Of a stretch of DNA of 64,000 nt, positions 29,433-37,065 are shown one piece after another (position 1 is the first letter of the stretch; each line of letters starts with the position of its first letter). The notes under the pieces were generated by a model, which was given only the letters and a program-made list of their open reading frames with translations, was not told the origin of the DNA and did not search any database. A program made the position numbers and the translations under genes. The stretch is from the NCBI RefSeq assembly GCF_006542685.1, contig NZ_AP019736.1, positions 902,001 to 966,000 on the forward strand, in the 5' to 3' direction. The stretch comes from Alistipes dispar (GTDB lineage: Bacteria > Bacteroidota > Bacteroidia > Bacteroidales > Rikenellaceae).

Positions 29433-30155
29433 TCAGCGGCGTAATTTGTTGCGCCGCGACCATTCGGCGTACTTATCGACACCGACCAGCTCGATTTCGT
29501 AGAACAGCGTGGCGTTCGGCCCGATTCCCAGCGTCTTGTCGCCCTCGGCGCCGTAGGCCGCCGCCGCGGGAATCCACGCTTCGATCCGGCCGCCCCGTCC
29601 GATGAGTTTCACGCTCTCGCGCACGCCCCGGCGCAGGGAGCCCAGCGCGTCGCGCAGCGTGTCGCCCCGCTCGTAGGAGGAGTAGAGCTGTCGGCCGTCG
29701 GCCGTGCGAATCACGCAGCGCAGCGCCACGCTGTCCCGGTCGGTGGCCGGGATCCGCTCCTGGTCGCCGACCGCCGTGACCGTATAGGTCACGCCCGAAC
29801 CGGTGCGGGCATACGAGCGGTTCGACTTGGCGATATCCTCCAGAAACCGCTCCTCGTATTCGCGCGCCTTCTCGGGAAGCATGTAATTGACATATCCGAG
29901 GTAGAAGGTGCGGGCCTCCTCCCCGCTCAGGCGCGTCTTCTCCCGGAAGACGTCGCGGATGCCCTCGCAGACGGCCTCCACGTTGATCGTCGAGTCCATC
30001 CGTTGCAGGTTCAGCCCCACGTTCATTCCGATCACGTAAGCCACCGAATCGGTGTCCTTCGCCAGCTTCAAGCTTCCGCCCGTCTTTTTCGAGCAGGCCC
30101 CGGCCAGCAGCAGCGCGAGGGCCGGAAAAATCCACAATCTCCTGTCCATATTCAT
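29433..30155 (-). CDS. Small FKBP-type peptidyl-prolyl isomerase lipoprotein
   Basis: 240 residues from MNMDRRLWIFPAL. The lipobox is AGAC. One FKBP_N-like helical segment (DSVAYVIGMNVGLNLQRM) is followed by a shortened FKBP domain (SGVTYTVTAVGDQERIP, SLRRGVRESVKLIGRGGRIE, AAAAYGAEGDKTLGIGPN). The central VHYTG-type strand of the isomerase site is poorly conserved, so enzyme activity is uncertain. Its ATG overlaps the nhaA stop as ATGA, a clear sign of coupled translation with the antiporter gene. Confidence 0.88.
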   Translation of the reverse strand: MNMDRRLWIFPALALLLAGACSKKTGGSLKLAKDTDSVAYVIGMNVGLNLQRMDSTINVEAVCEGIRDVFREKTRLSGEEARTFYLGYVNYMLPEKAREYEERFLEDIAKSNRSYARTGSGVTYTVTAVGDQERIPATDRDSVALRCVIRTADGRQLYSSYERGDTLRDALGSLRRGVRESVKLIGRGGRIEAWIPAAAAYGAEGDKTLGIGPNATLFYEIELVGVDKYAEWSRRNKLRR

Positions 30156-31534
30156 CGAATCCGTTTTTTGCCGAACAACACGATCAGCAGCGACCCCGCG
30201 AGGGCCGCGGCCGCCGAACCCATCAGAATGGCGATTTTGCCGCGATCGACCAGCCCGGGATCGGAGAAGGCCAGCGAATCGACGAACAGCGACATCGTGA
30301 ACCCGATGCCGCCCAGACACGCCACGGCCAGCAGCATGCGCCACGTCGCCCCTTCGGGCATCGCGGCAAGACCCGTGCGCACGGCGCACCAACTGGCGAG
30401 AAAAATGCCCAGCGGCTTGCCCGCCAGCAGTCCGAAAAAGACGCCCATGCCCACCGCCCCGGTCCCGGGCGCACGGTGGAAGATGTCGAAATAGGCCGCC
30501 GACTCGATCACGACGCCGGCATTGGCCAGCGCGAAGATCGGCATGACGAGGAACGTGACATAGGGCGCAAGGGCGTGCTCCAGCCGGTCGCTCATACCCA
30601 CCGCCTCGGTCGAAAGGCCGCCGACACGGCGCAGGCAGGCCCGCTGGGCCTCGTCGGGAAAATCCTCCCCTGCGGTTTCTATCCCGTCGAAACACCCTTT
30701 GAGCCGGCGCATCTTCCGCACGAAATACTCGCGGCCGTAACGCGGTTCCATCGGGATCAGCAGCGCCATCGCCACGCCCGAAATGGTCGAGTGGACGCCC
30801 GAATAGTAGAACAGGCTCCAGACGGCCACGGCGGGAACGAGATAGAAGGCCATGCGTTTCTCCCCGAGCCGCTTCATCGCATAGACGCCGAGCATGATCG
30901 CCAGCGCCAGCACGAGGCAGCCCAGCCGGACCTCGCCGCCGTAAAAGAACGCGATCACCAGAATGGCCCCCAGGTCGTCGGCGACGGCCAGCGCCATGAG
31001 GAATATCTTGAGCGATACGGGAATGCGCCGTTCCAGCATCGAGAGGATGCCGACGGCGAAGGCGATGTCCGTGGCCGTCGGAATTCCCCACCCGGAAGCC
31101 GCGGGCGTGCCGTGGTTGAAGAGCGTGAAGACGACCGCCGGAGCGATCATGCCTCCCGCGGCGGCCACCACCGGAAGGATCGCCTGCCGGAACGAGGAGA
31201 GCTGTCCGCGCACCACCTCCCGCTTGATCTCCAGCCCCACGGCGAAGAAGAAGACCACCATCAGGCCGTCGTTGATGAGCTTCTCGACGTTCATCCCCCG
31301 CGGAAAGATCCAGTCGATCACCCCCGTCGGCGAATGCACCATCACCGAAAGCTCGGTCTCGAGCAGATGGCGGTAATAGATCTTCGTGGCGGGCAGGTTC
31401 GCCAGCAGCATGGCCGCCACGACGCACGCCAGCAGCACGACGCCGCCGGCCCACGGGGCGCGCATGAACGCCTTCGCGCGGAGCGTCGCCACATGCAGCG
31501 TCCTGATCCACCCGTATTTGGATATGAGCCGCAT
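30152..31534 (-). CDS. nhaA: Na+/H+ antiporter NhaA
   Basis: 460 residues with about 12 membrane helices. Family signatures are MVVFFFAVGLEIKREVVRGQL, GWGIPTATDIAFAVGIL and the paired Asp of ALAVADDLGAILVI, which bind Na+ and protons. It swaps cytoplasmic Na+ for periplasmic protons. The start codon follows the agmatinase stop with no spacer, and the stop overlaps the next gene (ATGA), so agmatinase, NhaA and the FKBP protein form one tight operon. Confidence 0.96.
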   Translation of the reverse strand: MRLISKYGWIRTLHVATLRAKAFMRAPWAGGVVLLACVVAAMLLANLPATKIYYRHLLETELSVMVHSPTGVIDWIFPRGMNVEKLINDGLMVVFFFAVGLEIKREVVRGQLSSFRQAILPVVAAAGGMIAPAVVFTLFNHGTPAASGWGIPTATDIAFAVGILSMLERRIPVSLKIFLMALAVADDLGAILVIAFFYGGEVRLGCLVLALAIMLGVYAMKRLGEKRMAFYLVPAVAVWSLFYYSGVHSTISGVAMALLIPMEPRYGREYFVRKMRRLKGCFDGIETAGEDFPDEAQRACLRRVGGLSTEAVGMSDRLEHALAPYVTFLVMPIFALANAGVVIESAAYFDIFHRAPGTGAVGMGVFFGLLAGKPLGIFLASWCAVRTGLAAMPEGATWRMLLAVACLGGIGFTMSLFVDSLAFSDPGLVDRGKIAILMGSAAAALAGSLLIVLFGKKRIR

Positions 31535-32587
31535 CTACTTCCCGGCTTTTTCCGCGTTCGACGCCAGCGTCAGTCCGCAGAGTTTCCAAAGGATGCGGGC
31601 GCCCGTGATGGCGTCGATCCGCTGGTCGGGCGCGGGGCACACCTCCACCACGTCGAACCCGATGATCCGGCGCCCCGAACGGGCGAGCACGGCCAGCAGC
31701 CACACGGCCTCGTTGAAGGTCAGGCCGCCCGACACGGGTGTTCCGGTGTGGGGGCAGTTCTCAAAGGTCAGGCCGTCGATGTCGAAGCTGACGTACACCT
31801 CCCGGGGCAGCGTCCCGACGATCCGCCGGCACTGGTCGTCCCACGTCTCGCCCCGGAAACGGGCCGCGGCGAGCGAGAGGTCGTCGAAGGTCGCAATGCG
31901 CTCCGACGAGGCGGCCAGCGCGGCCTCCCCCTCGCTGAAATCGCGCACCCCGACCTGGGCGATCCGCACCGCCTGCGGCACGTCGCGCAGCACGTTGAAC
32001 ATGATCGAGGCGTGCGAAAATTCGAACCCTTCGTAGGCGTCGCGCAGGTCGCAATGGGCGTCGATATGAAGAATGCCGAACTCGGCGTGGCGCGCCCCGA
32101 GCGCCCGGATCAGTCCGTAGGGGGTCGAATGGTCGCCGCCCACGAGGCCCACGATCCGGCCTGCGTCGAGCCAGCGCGCCGCCTGCGACTCGATATTGGC
32201 GTTCATGGCCGCGCAACCCTCGTTCACGCGGCGCACCTTGCGCACGACGTACTCGTCGTCGGGCGAACCGCCTCCCTCGAGGTGGTCGATCACCCGCGCC
32301 GCATCGGTCCGCAGCCGCTGCGACGCCTCCTGCAGCGAGTAGTCCACGTCGGCCGTGGCGATTCCCCGGCGCCATGCGCCCGGAGCCAGCGGATCGTGGA
32401 AATCGAGCTGCGTCGAGGCTTCGATGATTGCATCGGGGGCATAGGCCGCGCCGGCCCCGTAGGAAACCGTCACGTCCCACGGCGCGGAGACGAGCACCAG
32501 TTCCGCCGTCGCGGGATCGAACGGCAGCCCGAAATAGGTTCCGTTGTCCACGCCGACGCCGTCGGGATCGAATGTCTTACATTCCAT
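31535..32587 (-). CDS. Agmatinase/arginase-family ureohydrolase
   Basis: 350 residues from MECKTFDPDG. The manganese-binding motifs of the ureohydrolase family are present: GGDHSTPYG near residue 150, HIDAHCDLRDAYEG near 177 and SFDIDGLTFENCPHTGTPVSGG near 265. The family cleaves guanidino compounds. Bacteroidota members of this type are usually called agmatinase (agmatine to putrescine and urea), with formimidoylglutamase as an alternative. The start is downstream of the -7 box at 32606-32613. First gene of an operon with nhaA and an FKBP. Confidence 0.9.
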   Translation of the reverse strand: MECKTFDPDGVGVDNGTYFGLPFDPATAELVLVSAPWDVTVSYGAGAAYAPDAIIEASTQLDFHDPLAPGAWRRGIATADVDYSLQEASQRLRTDAARVIDHLEGGGSPDDEYVVRKVRRVNEGCAAMNANIESQAARWLDAGRIVGLVGGDHSTPYGLIRALGARHAEFGILHIDAHCDLRDAYEGFEFSHASIMFNVLRDVPQAVRIAQVGVRDFSEGEAALAASSERIATFDDLSLAAARFRGETWDDQCRRIVGTLPREVYVSFDIDGLTFENCPHTGTPVSGGLTFNEAVWLLAVLARSGRRIIGFDVVEVCPAPDQRIDAITGARILWKLCGLTLASNAEKAGK

Positions 32588-32605
32588 ATCGTTCGTTTTA
32601 ATGAG

Positions 32606-32613
32606 CAAAGGTA
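32606..32613 (-). promoter_or_regulatory. -7 promoter box TACCTTTG for the agmatinase-nhaA operon
   Basis: TACCTTTG on the minus strand lies 18 bases upstream of the ATG at 32587. The divergent pdxB box is 20 bases away. Confidence 0.65.
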
Positions 32614-32633
32614 TAAATTTTTTATTTTTTCGC

Positions 32634-32641
32634 TATATTTG
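32634..32641 (+). promoter_or_regulatory. -7 promoter box TATATTTG for pdxB
   Basis: TATATTTG lies 27 bases before the ATG at 32669. It diverges from the agmatinase promoter, so the two share upstream DNA. Confidence 0.65.
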
Positions 32642-32668
32642 TTACCCCGAAAGCAAAAATATAAAACC

Positions 32669-33664
32669 ATGAAAATCGTCGCCGACAGCGCCATTCCCTT
32701 CCTGCGGGACGTCCTGGAGCCTTTCGCCGAGGTGCGGTATCTCCCCGGTGCGGACATCTCGGCAGCCGACGTCCGCGACGCCGACGCCCTCGTGATCCGC
32801 ACCCGCACGCGGTGCGGCGCCGCCCTGCTGGAAGGTTCGCGCGTGCGGATGATCGCCACGGCGACCATCGGATTCGACCACATCGACACGGCGTGGTGCG
32901 CGGCGCACGGCATCGAGGTCTCGACGGCCGCCGGCTGCAACGCCCGGGGCGTGCTGCAATGGGTGGGGGCCGTGCTCGCCGACCTCTCCCGCCGGCAGGG
33001 GTGGCAGCCCGCGCAGCGGACGCTGGGCATCGTCGGCGTGGGGCACGTCGGATCGCTCGTGCGGCGTTACGCCGAAGCGTGGGGATTCCGCGTCCTCTGC
33101 TGCGACCCGCCCCGCGAGGAGCGGGAGCGCTGCGGGTTCCTGCCGCTCGGGGAGGTGGCCCGCGAGGCCGACCTCATAACCTTCCACACGCCGCTCGACG
33201 CCACGACGCACCACCTGGCCGACGCCGCCCTGCTGGCGCGGACGAAACCCCGTGCGGTCATCATCAACTCCTCGCGCGGCGAGGTCGTGGACGGCGAAGC
33301 GCTGAAAGCGAGCGGCCGGGAATGGGTGCTCGACGTCTGGGAGCACGAGCCGCACATCGACCGGGAACTGCTCGGAAAGGCGCTGCTCGCCACGCCCCAC
33401 ATCGCCGGCTACTCCGAGCAGGGCAAAGCCAATGCCACGGCGCTCTCCGTCGCCGCGCTGGCGCGCCGTTTCGGCCTGCCCCTCGCGGGGTGGTATCCCC
33501 CGCAGGCGGCCGCCTCCTCTCCGCGCCCCATCGCCTGGCAGGAGCTTTGCGATACCGTCCGCGGCATCTACGACATCGGGGCCGAAAGCCGCCGCCTGAA
33601 GGCGCACCCCGAAGATTTCGAGGCCCTGCGCGACGGCTACGCCTACCGGCGCGAATATTTTTAG
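32669..33664 (+). CDS. pdxB: 4-phosphoerythronate dehydrogenase
   Basis: 331 residues from MKIVADSAIPFLRDVL. The D-isomer 2-hydroxyacid dehydrogenase fold shows in ATIGFDHIDTAW, the NAD-binding GIVGVGHVGSLVRRYAEAWG, and the catalytic segments TPLDATTHHLAD, INSSRGEVVDGEAL and LATPHIAGYSEQGKANAT with the active-site His. PdxB oxidises 4-phosphoerythronate in the DXP-independent-ribose (deoxyxylulose) branch of pyridoxal phosphate synthesis. The rest of the pathway is not in the window. The long frame running in from upstream is a shadow of the antisense operon, so I start at the ATG after the promoter. Confidence 0.94.
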   Translation: MKIVADSAIPFLRDVLEPFAEVRYLPGADISAADVRDADALVIRTRTRCGAALLEGSRVRMIATATIGFDHIDTAWCAAHGIEVSTAAGCNARGVLQWVGAVLADLSRRQGWQPAQRTLGIVGVGHVGSLVRRYAEAWGFRVLCCDPPREERERCGFLPLGEVAREADLITFHTPLDATTHHLADAALLARTKPRAVIINSSRGEVVDGEALKASGREWVLDVWEHEPHIDRELLGKALLATPHIAGYSEQGKANATALSVAALARRFGLPLAGWYPPQAAASSPRPIAWQELCDTVRGIYDIGAESRRLKAHPEDFEALRDGYAYRREYF

Positions 33665-33685
33665 CCGAATTCCGCACTTTTTTCG

Positions 33686-33693
33686 TATTTTTG
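33686..33693 (+). promoter_or_regulatory. -7 promoter box TATTTTTG for pyrD
   Basis: TATTTTTG lies 19 bases before the ATG at 33713. Confidence 0.6.
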
Positions 33694-33712
33694 TCCGAAC
33701 GATCCGCCTTCC

Positions 33713-34921
33713 ATGTACCGGAAACTCATAAAACCCCTGCTTTTCTCGCTCACCATCGAGCGGGCCCACCGCGTCGCGCTGCTACTGCTGCGCGGCATCG
33801 GGCTGATTCCCGGGGGGCTCTGGCTGCTGCGCAAATGCTATGCGGTGAAGCATTCGGCGCTCGAACGCGAGGTTTTCGGCATCCGGTTTCCCAATCCGGT
33901 CGGGCTGGCCGCGGGATTCGACCGCAACGGCGAGGCGCTGCGTCCGCTCTCCGCACTGGGATTCGGATTCGTCGAAATCGGGACCGTGACGCCCCGTCCG
34001 CAGGCCGGAAACCCCCGCCCGCGGGTCTTCCGCCTGCCCAAAGACCGGGCCATCGTGAACCGCATCGGCATCGCCAACCGGGGTCTCGACGCCACGGTCC
34101 GCCACCTGCGCCGGGGACACGAGGGCATCCTCGTCGGCTGCAACATCGGCAAGAACACCGACACCCCGCCCGAAAACGCCCCGGCCGACTACCTCAGACT
34201 CTTCCGCAACCTCTACCAGTATGCGGACTACTTCACCGTCAATATCAGTTGCGACAACGCCTGCCACGACGAAAAGACCTACACGCGCGGGCATCTGCTG
34301 AGCATTCTCGACCCGCTGTTCGACTTCCGCCGCGGCCAGAGCGAATACCGCCCCGTGATGCTCAAGATTTCGCCCGACCTCTCGGACGAGGAGATCGACC
34401 GCGTCACCGACGTGCTCATGTCCACGCCGCTCGACGGCATCGTGGCCTCGAACGGCAGCCACGGCAGCCGGCAGGGGCTGCGCACGAGCCGCACGAGCCT
34501 CGACAAGATCGGCAGCGGCCGCCTGAGCGGCGCGCCGCTGACCCGCCGTGCCGCGGAGATCGTCCGCCGCATCCGCACCCGCTCGGGCGGCACCTACCCG
34601 ATCATCGGCGCGGGCGGCCTGATGAGTCCCGACGACGTGCGGGCGATGCTCGACGCCGGAGCCGACCTCGTGCAGATCTACACCGGCTTCGTTTACGAAG
34701 GACCGGGATTCGCCGGCGACATCTGCCGGGCGCTCATCGCCGATGCGGAGCGCGCCGCGCAAGCGCAGGCGGCCGTTCCGGTTCAGAACACGGCATCGGA
34801 CGCACCCGCCGGCCCGAATTCCTCCGCCGGACCGGACACCCCGTCCGGCACGGACGCCGCAGCCGGCATGACGACAGAACAACAGGCCCGCCTCCCGCAA
34901 GAGCCCGCCACCAAAGCCTGA
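33713..34921 (+). CDS. pyrD: Dihydroorotate dehydrogenase, class 2-like
   Basis: 402 residues. An N-terminal amphipathic segment (MYRKLIKPLLFSLTIERAHR) like the membrane anchor of quinone-linked enzymes is followed by an FMN barrel: FGIRFPNPVGLAAGFDRNGE, FGFVEIGTVTPRPQAGNP, IGAGGLMSPDDVRAMLDAGA and VQIYTGFVYEGP. It makes orotate in pyrimidine synthesis. Two oddities: the catalytic loop reads NISCDN, placing Cys where class 2 enzymes usually have Ser, and there is a low-complexity Ala/Pro/Ser tail of about 50 residues (from about 350). Class assignment is therefore based on the N-terminus and core, not on the catalytic base. Confidence 0.93.
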   Translation: MYRKLIKPLLFSLTIERAHRVALLLLRGIGLIPGGLWLLRKCYAVKHSALEREVFGIRFPNPVGLAAGFDRNGEALRPLSALGFGFVEIGTVTPRPQAGNPRPRVFRLPKDRAIVNRIGIANRGLDATVRHLRRGHEGILVGCNIGKNTDTPPENAPADYLRLFRNLYQYADYFTVNISCDNACHDEKTYTRGHLLSILDPLFDFRRGQSEYRPVMLKISPDLSDEEIDRVTDVLMSTPLDGIVASNGSHGSRQGLRTSRTSLDKIGSGRLSGAPLTRRAAEIVRRIRTRSGGTYPIIGAGGLMSPDDVRAMLDAGADLVQIYTGFVYEGPGFAGDICRALIADAERAAQAQAAVPVQNTASDAPAGPNSSAGPDTPSGTDAAAGMTTEQQARLPQEPATKA

Positions 34922-34935
34922 AACTCGGAATAAAT

Positions 34936-36177
34936 ATGAAAGCGACCATTCTCACGATCGGCGACGAAATCCTCATAGGCCAGATCGTGGACACGAACTC
35001 CGTATCCATCGCCAAGCACCTCAACGCCGCGGGCATCGTCGTCCGCGAAAAAATCTCGATCGGCGACGACCGCGCGCAGATTACCGGCGCCGTGGAGCGG
35101 GCGCTCCGCATGTCGGAGGTGACGATCGTCACGGGCGGCCTGGGCCCCACGAAGGACGACATCACCAAAAAGACGCTCGCCGAACTGTTCCGCAGCGACA
35201 TGCGCTACGACGAACGGGTGGCCGCGCACGTCGAGCGGATGCTCGCCGAACGCGGCATCGACTTCAACGAGCTGAACCGCTCGCAGGCGATGGTCCCCGC
35301 GTGCTGCACGGTGCTCTTCAACGCCTACGGCACAGCCCCGGGCATGTGGTTCGAACGCGACGGACACGTCGTCGTCTCGCTCCCGGGCGTTCCCTTCGAA
35401 ATGGAGCACCTGATGCAGGACGAGGTGATGCCGCGTCTGAAGGCCCGTTTCGCCCTGCGGCAGATCGTCCACCGCACGATGATTACGGCCGGACTGCCCG
35501 AGTCGATGCTCGCCGAGCGGATCGCGGCGTGGGAAAGCGCCCTGCCTCCCTACCTGAAGCTGGCCTACCTGCCCAACCCCGGGGCCGTGCGGCTGCGGCT
35601 GTCGGCCTACGAAGTCGAAGGCGACGCGGCGGCCCGCGAAATCGAGCGGCAGTTCGAAGCCCTCCGCCGCATCATCCCCCGCAACGTCATCGGCTACGAG
35701 ACGGCCACGATGCAGGAGCTCGTCCACGGGATCCTCACCCGGCGCGGCCTCACCCTCGCCACGGCCGAAAGCTGCACGGGCGGGACGATCGCCTCGCGGT
35801 TCACGGCCATGCCCGGCGCATCGGCCTACTTCCTCTGCGGCGTGGTGTCGTACAGCAACGAAGCGAAGACGAAACTGCTGGGCGTCGATCCCGATGCCAT
35901 CGCCCGCCACGGAGCCGTCAGCGAGGAGGTCGCCCGCCAGATGGCCGAAGGAGCCCGCCGCACGGCGTCGGCCGACTATGCCGTGGCCACCACGGGCATC
36001 GCGGGCCCCGCGGGAGGCTCGGCCGAAAAGCCCGTCGGCACGGTCTGGATCGCCGTGGCCTCGCCCTCCGGAACCGTTGCGGTCCGCAGGCAGTGCGGCT
36101 CCGACCGGGGACAGATCATCGACCGCGCCTCGGCCTTCGCCATCGCGCTGCTGCGCGACTGCCTGAACGGCAATTAG
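34936..36177 (+). CDS. cinA: CinA-family protein (nicotinamide-nucleotide amidohydrolase)
   Basis: 413 residues. The N-terminal MoCF-like domain (ATILTIGDEILIGQIVDTNS, VTGGLGPTKDDITKKTLAE, SLPGVPFEMEHLM) is followed by the C-terminal CinA/PncC domain (TLATAESCTGGTIASRFT, GVVSYSNEAKTKLLGV, TTGIAGPAGGSAEKPVGTVWIA). The C-domain deamidates nicotinamide mononucleotide in NAD recycling. The gene starts 14 bases after pyrD and is followed by the rpmB promoter, as commonly found in relatives. Confidence 0.95.
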   Translation: MKATILTIGDEILIGQIVDTNSVSIAKHLNAAGIVVREKISIGDDRAQITGAVERALRMSEVTIVTGGLGPTKDDITKKTLAELFRSDMRYDERVAAHVERMLAERGIDFNELNRSQAMVPACCTVLFNAYGTAPGMWFERDGHVVVSLPGVPFEMEHLMQDEVMPRLKARFALRQIVHRTMITAGLPESMLAERIAAWESALPPYLKLAYLPNPGAVRLRLSAYEVEGDAAAREIERQFEALRRIIPRNVIGYETATMQELVHGILTRRGLTLATAESCTGGTIASRFTAMPGASAYFLCGVVSYSNEAKTKLLGVDPDAIARHGAVSEEVARQMAEGARRTASADYAVATTGIAGPAGGSAEKPVGTVWIAVASPSGTVAVRRQCGSDRGQIIDRASAFAIALLRDCLNGN

Positions 36178-36262
36178 CGGCCGAAAGGTCCGGACGACCC
36201 CGCGGAAAAGCGCCGCCCGGCGGGCGCCCGCCCCGCCCTGCCCGAAAAAAACGGCGGGGGCT

Positions 36263-36293
36263 TTTGCTATTTGCCGAAAAGATTGTATATTTG
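36263..36293 (+). promoter_or_regulatory. Promoter TTTG-N19-TATATTTG for rpmB-rpmG
   Basis: TTTG (36263-36266) and TATATTTG (36286-36293) are 19 bases apart, a full consensus promoter. The ATG follows at 36336. Confidence 0.85.
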
Positions 36294-36335
36294 CACTCCC
36301 TTAAAAGGGTTTTAACTTAAACCATTACAACGAAA

Positions 36336-36569
36336 ATGAAAGTTTGCGAAATCACAGGCAAGGTGGCGATCGTGGGCAACAACGTCTCGCACTCGCACCA
36401 CAAGACCAAGCGCAAATTCAGTCCCAATCTGAAAACCAAGCGCTTCTGGTCGGAGCAGGAGGGCCGCTGGATCACCCTGAAGGTATCGGCCGCCGGCATG
36501 AAAACTATCAACAAGAAGGGTCTTGCAGTCGCCCTGCGCGAAGCTGCCGCCCCCAAAAGCGTGTACTAA
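36336..36569 (+). CDS. rpmB: 50S ribosomal protein L28
   Basis: 77 residues with MKVCEITGKVAIVGNNVSHS and KTKRKFSPNLKTKRFW, typical of L28. It binds near the E site of the large subunit. First gene of an operon with rpmG and a DUF4295 gene. Confidence 0.98.
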   Translation: MKVCEITGKVAIVGNNVSHSHHKTKRKFSPNLKTKRFWSEQEGRWITLKVSAAGMKTINKKGLAVALREAAAPKSVY

Positions 36570-36582
36570 AATCGAGTAACAA

Positions 36583-36765
36583 ATGGCAAAGAAAGGCAAC
36601 AGAGTCCAGGTCATCCTGGAGTGCACCGAGCAGAAAGAGAGCGGCGTTGCGGGAATGTCCCGTTACATCACCACCAAGAACAAGAAGAACACCCCCGACC
36701 GTCTGGAGCGCAAGAAGTACAACCCGTTCCTCAAGCGTGTCACCGTTCACCGTGAAATCAAATAG
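36583..36765 (+). CDS. rpmG: 50S ribosomal protein L33
   Basis: 60 residues (MAKKGNRVQVILECTEQKE, then RYITTKNKKNTPDRLERKKY). No CxxC zinc pair is present, so it is the zinc-free form. It follows rpmB by 13 bases. Confidence 0.97.
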   Translation: MAKKGNRVQVILECTEQKESGVAGMSRYITTKNKKNTPDRLERKKYNPFLKRVTVHREIK

Positions 36766-36778
36766 TTAGAAGAGCACT

Positions 36779-36937
36779 ATGGCAAAGAAAGTAGTCGCAA
36801 CACTGAAAACCGGCACGGGTAAGCAGTTTACCAAGTGTATCAAGATGGTCAAGTCGGAGAAGACCGGCGCCTATATGTTCAAGGAAGGCATCGTTCCCAA
36901 CGACCAGGTCAAAGATTTCTTCGAGGAGAAGAAGTAA
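36779..36937 (+). CDS. DUF4295 small protein
   Basis: 52 residues: it begins MAKKVVATLKTGTGKQFTK, continues with CIKMVKSEKTGAYMFKEG and ends NDQVKDFFEEKK. This is DUF4295, a small basic protein that follows rpmG in Bacteroidota and is probably ribosome-associated, which is inference. It starts 13 bases after rpmG and is followed by a strong terminator. Confidence 0.92.
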   Translation: MAKKVVATLKTGTGKQFTKCIKMVKSEKTGAYMFKEGIVPNDQVKDFFEEKK

Positions 36938-36962
36938 GTATTTTAAGGGTCCCGGACTCTTA

Positions 36963-37003
36963 AATACAAAGGGCATCCGCGCATGGATGCCCTTTGTATT
37001 TTT
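36963..37003 (+). terminator. Intrinsic terminator after DUF4295
   Basis: AATACAAAGGGCATCC pairs with GGATGCCCTTTGTATT across GCGCAT-type loop, followed by T residues. Ends the rpmB operon. Confidence 0.9.
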
Positions 37004-37065
37004 CCGGCGCATGCTGAATCCGGCTGCGATATTTTTACTAATTTTATCCGGAAATTGCGATCGCG

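Noticed and set aside
29433..31703. A 756-codon minus-strand frame that seems to fuse an unknown domain to the small FKBP
   Set aside because: The upstream two thirds run in a different frame through nhaA and encode no recognisable protein. The lipoprotein signal starts at 30155 and overlaps the nhaA stop as ATGA.
30476..32668. A long plus-strand N-terminal extension of pdxB
   Set aside because: It is antisense to nhaA and agmatinase and lies upstream of the promoter at 32634. PdxB homology starts at the ATG at 32669.
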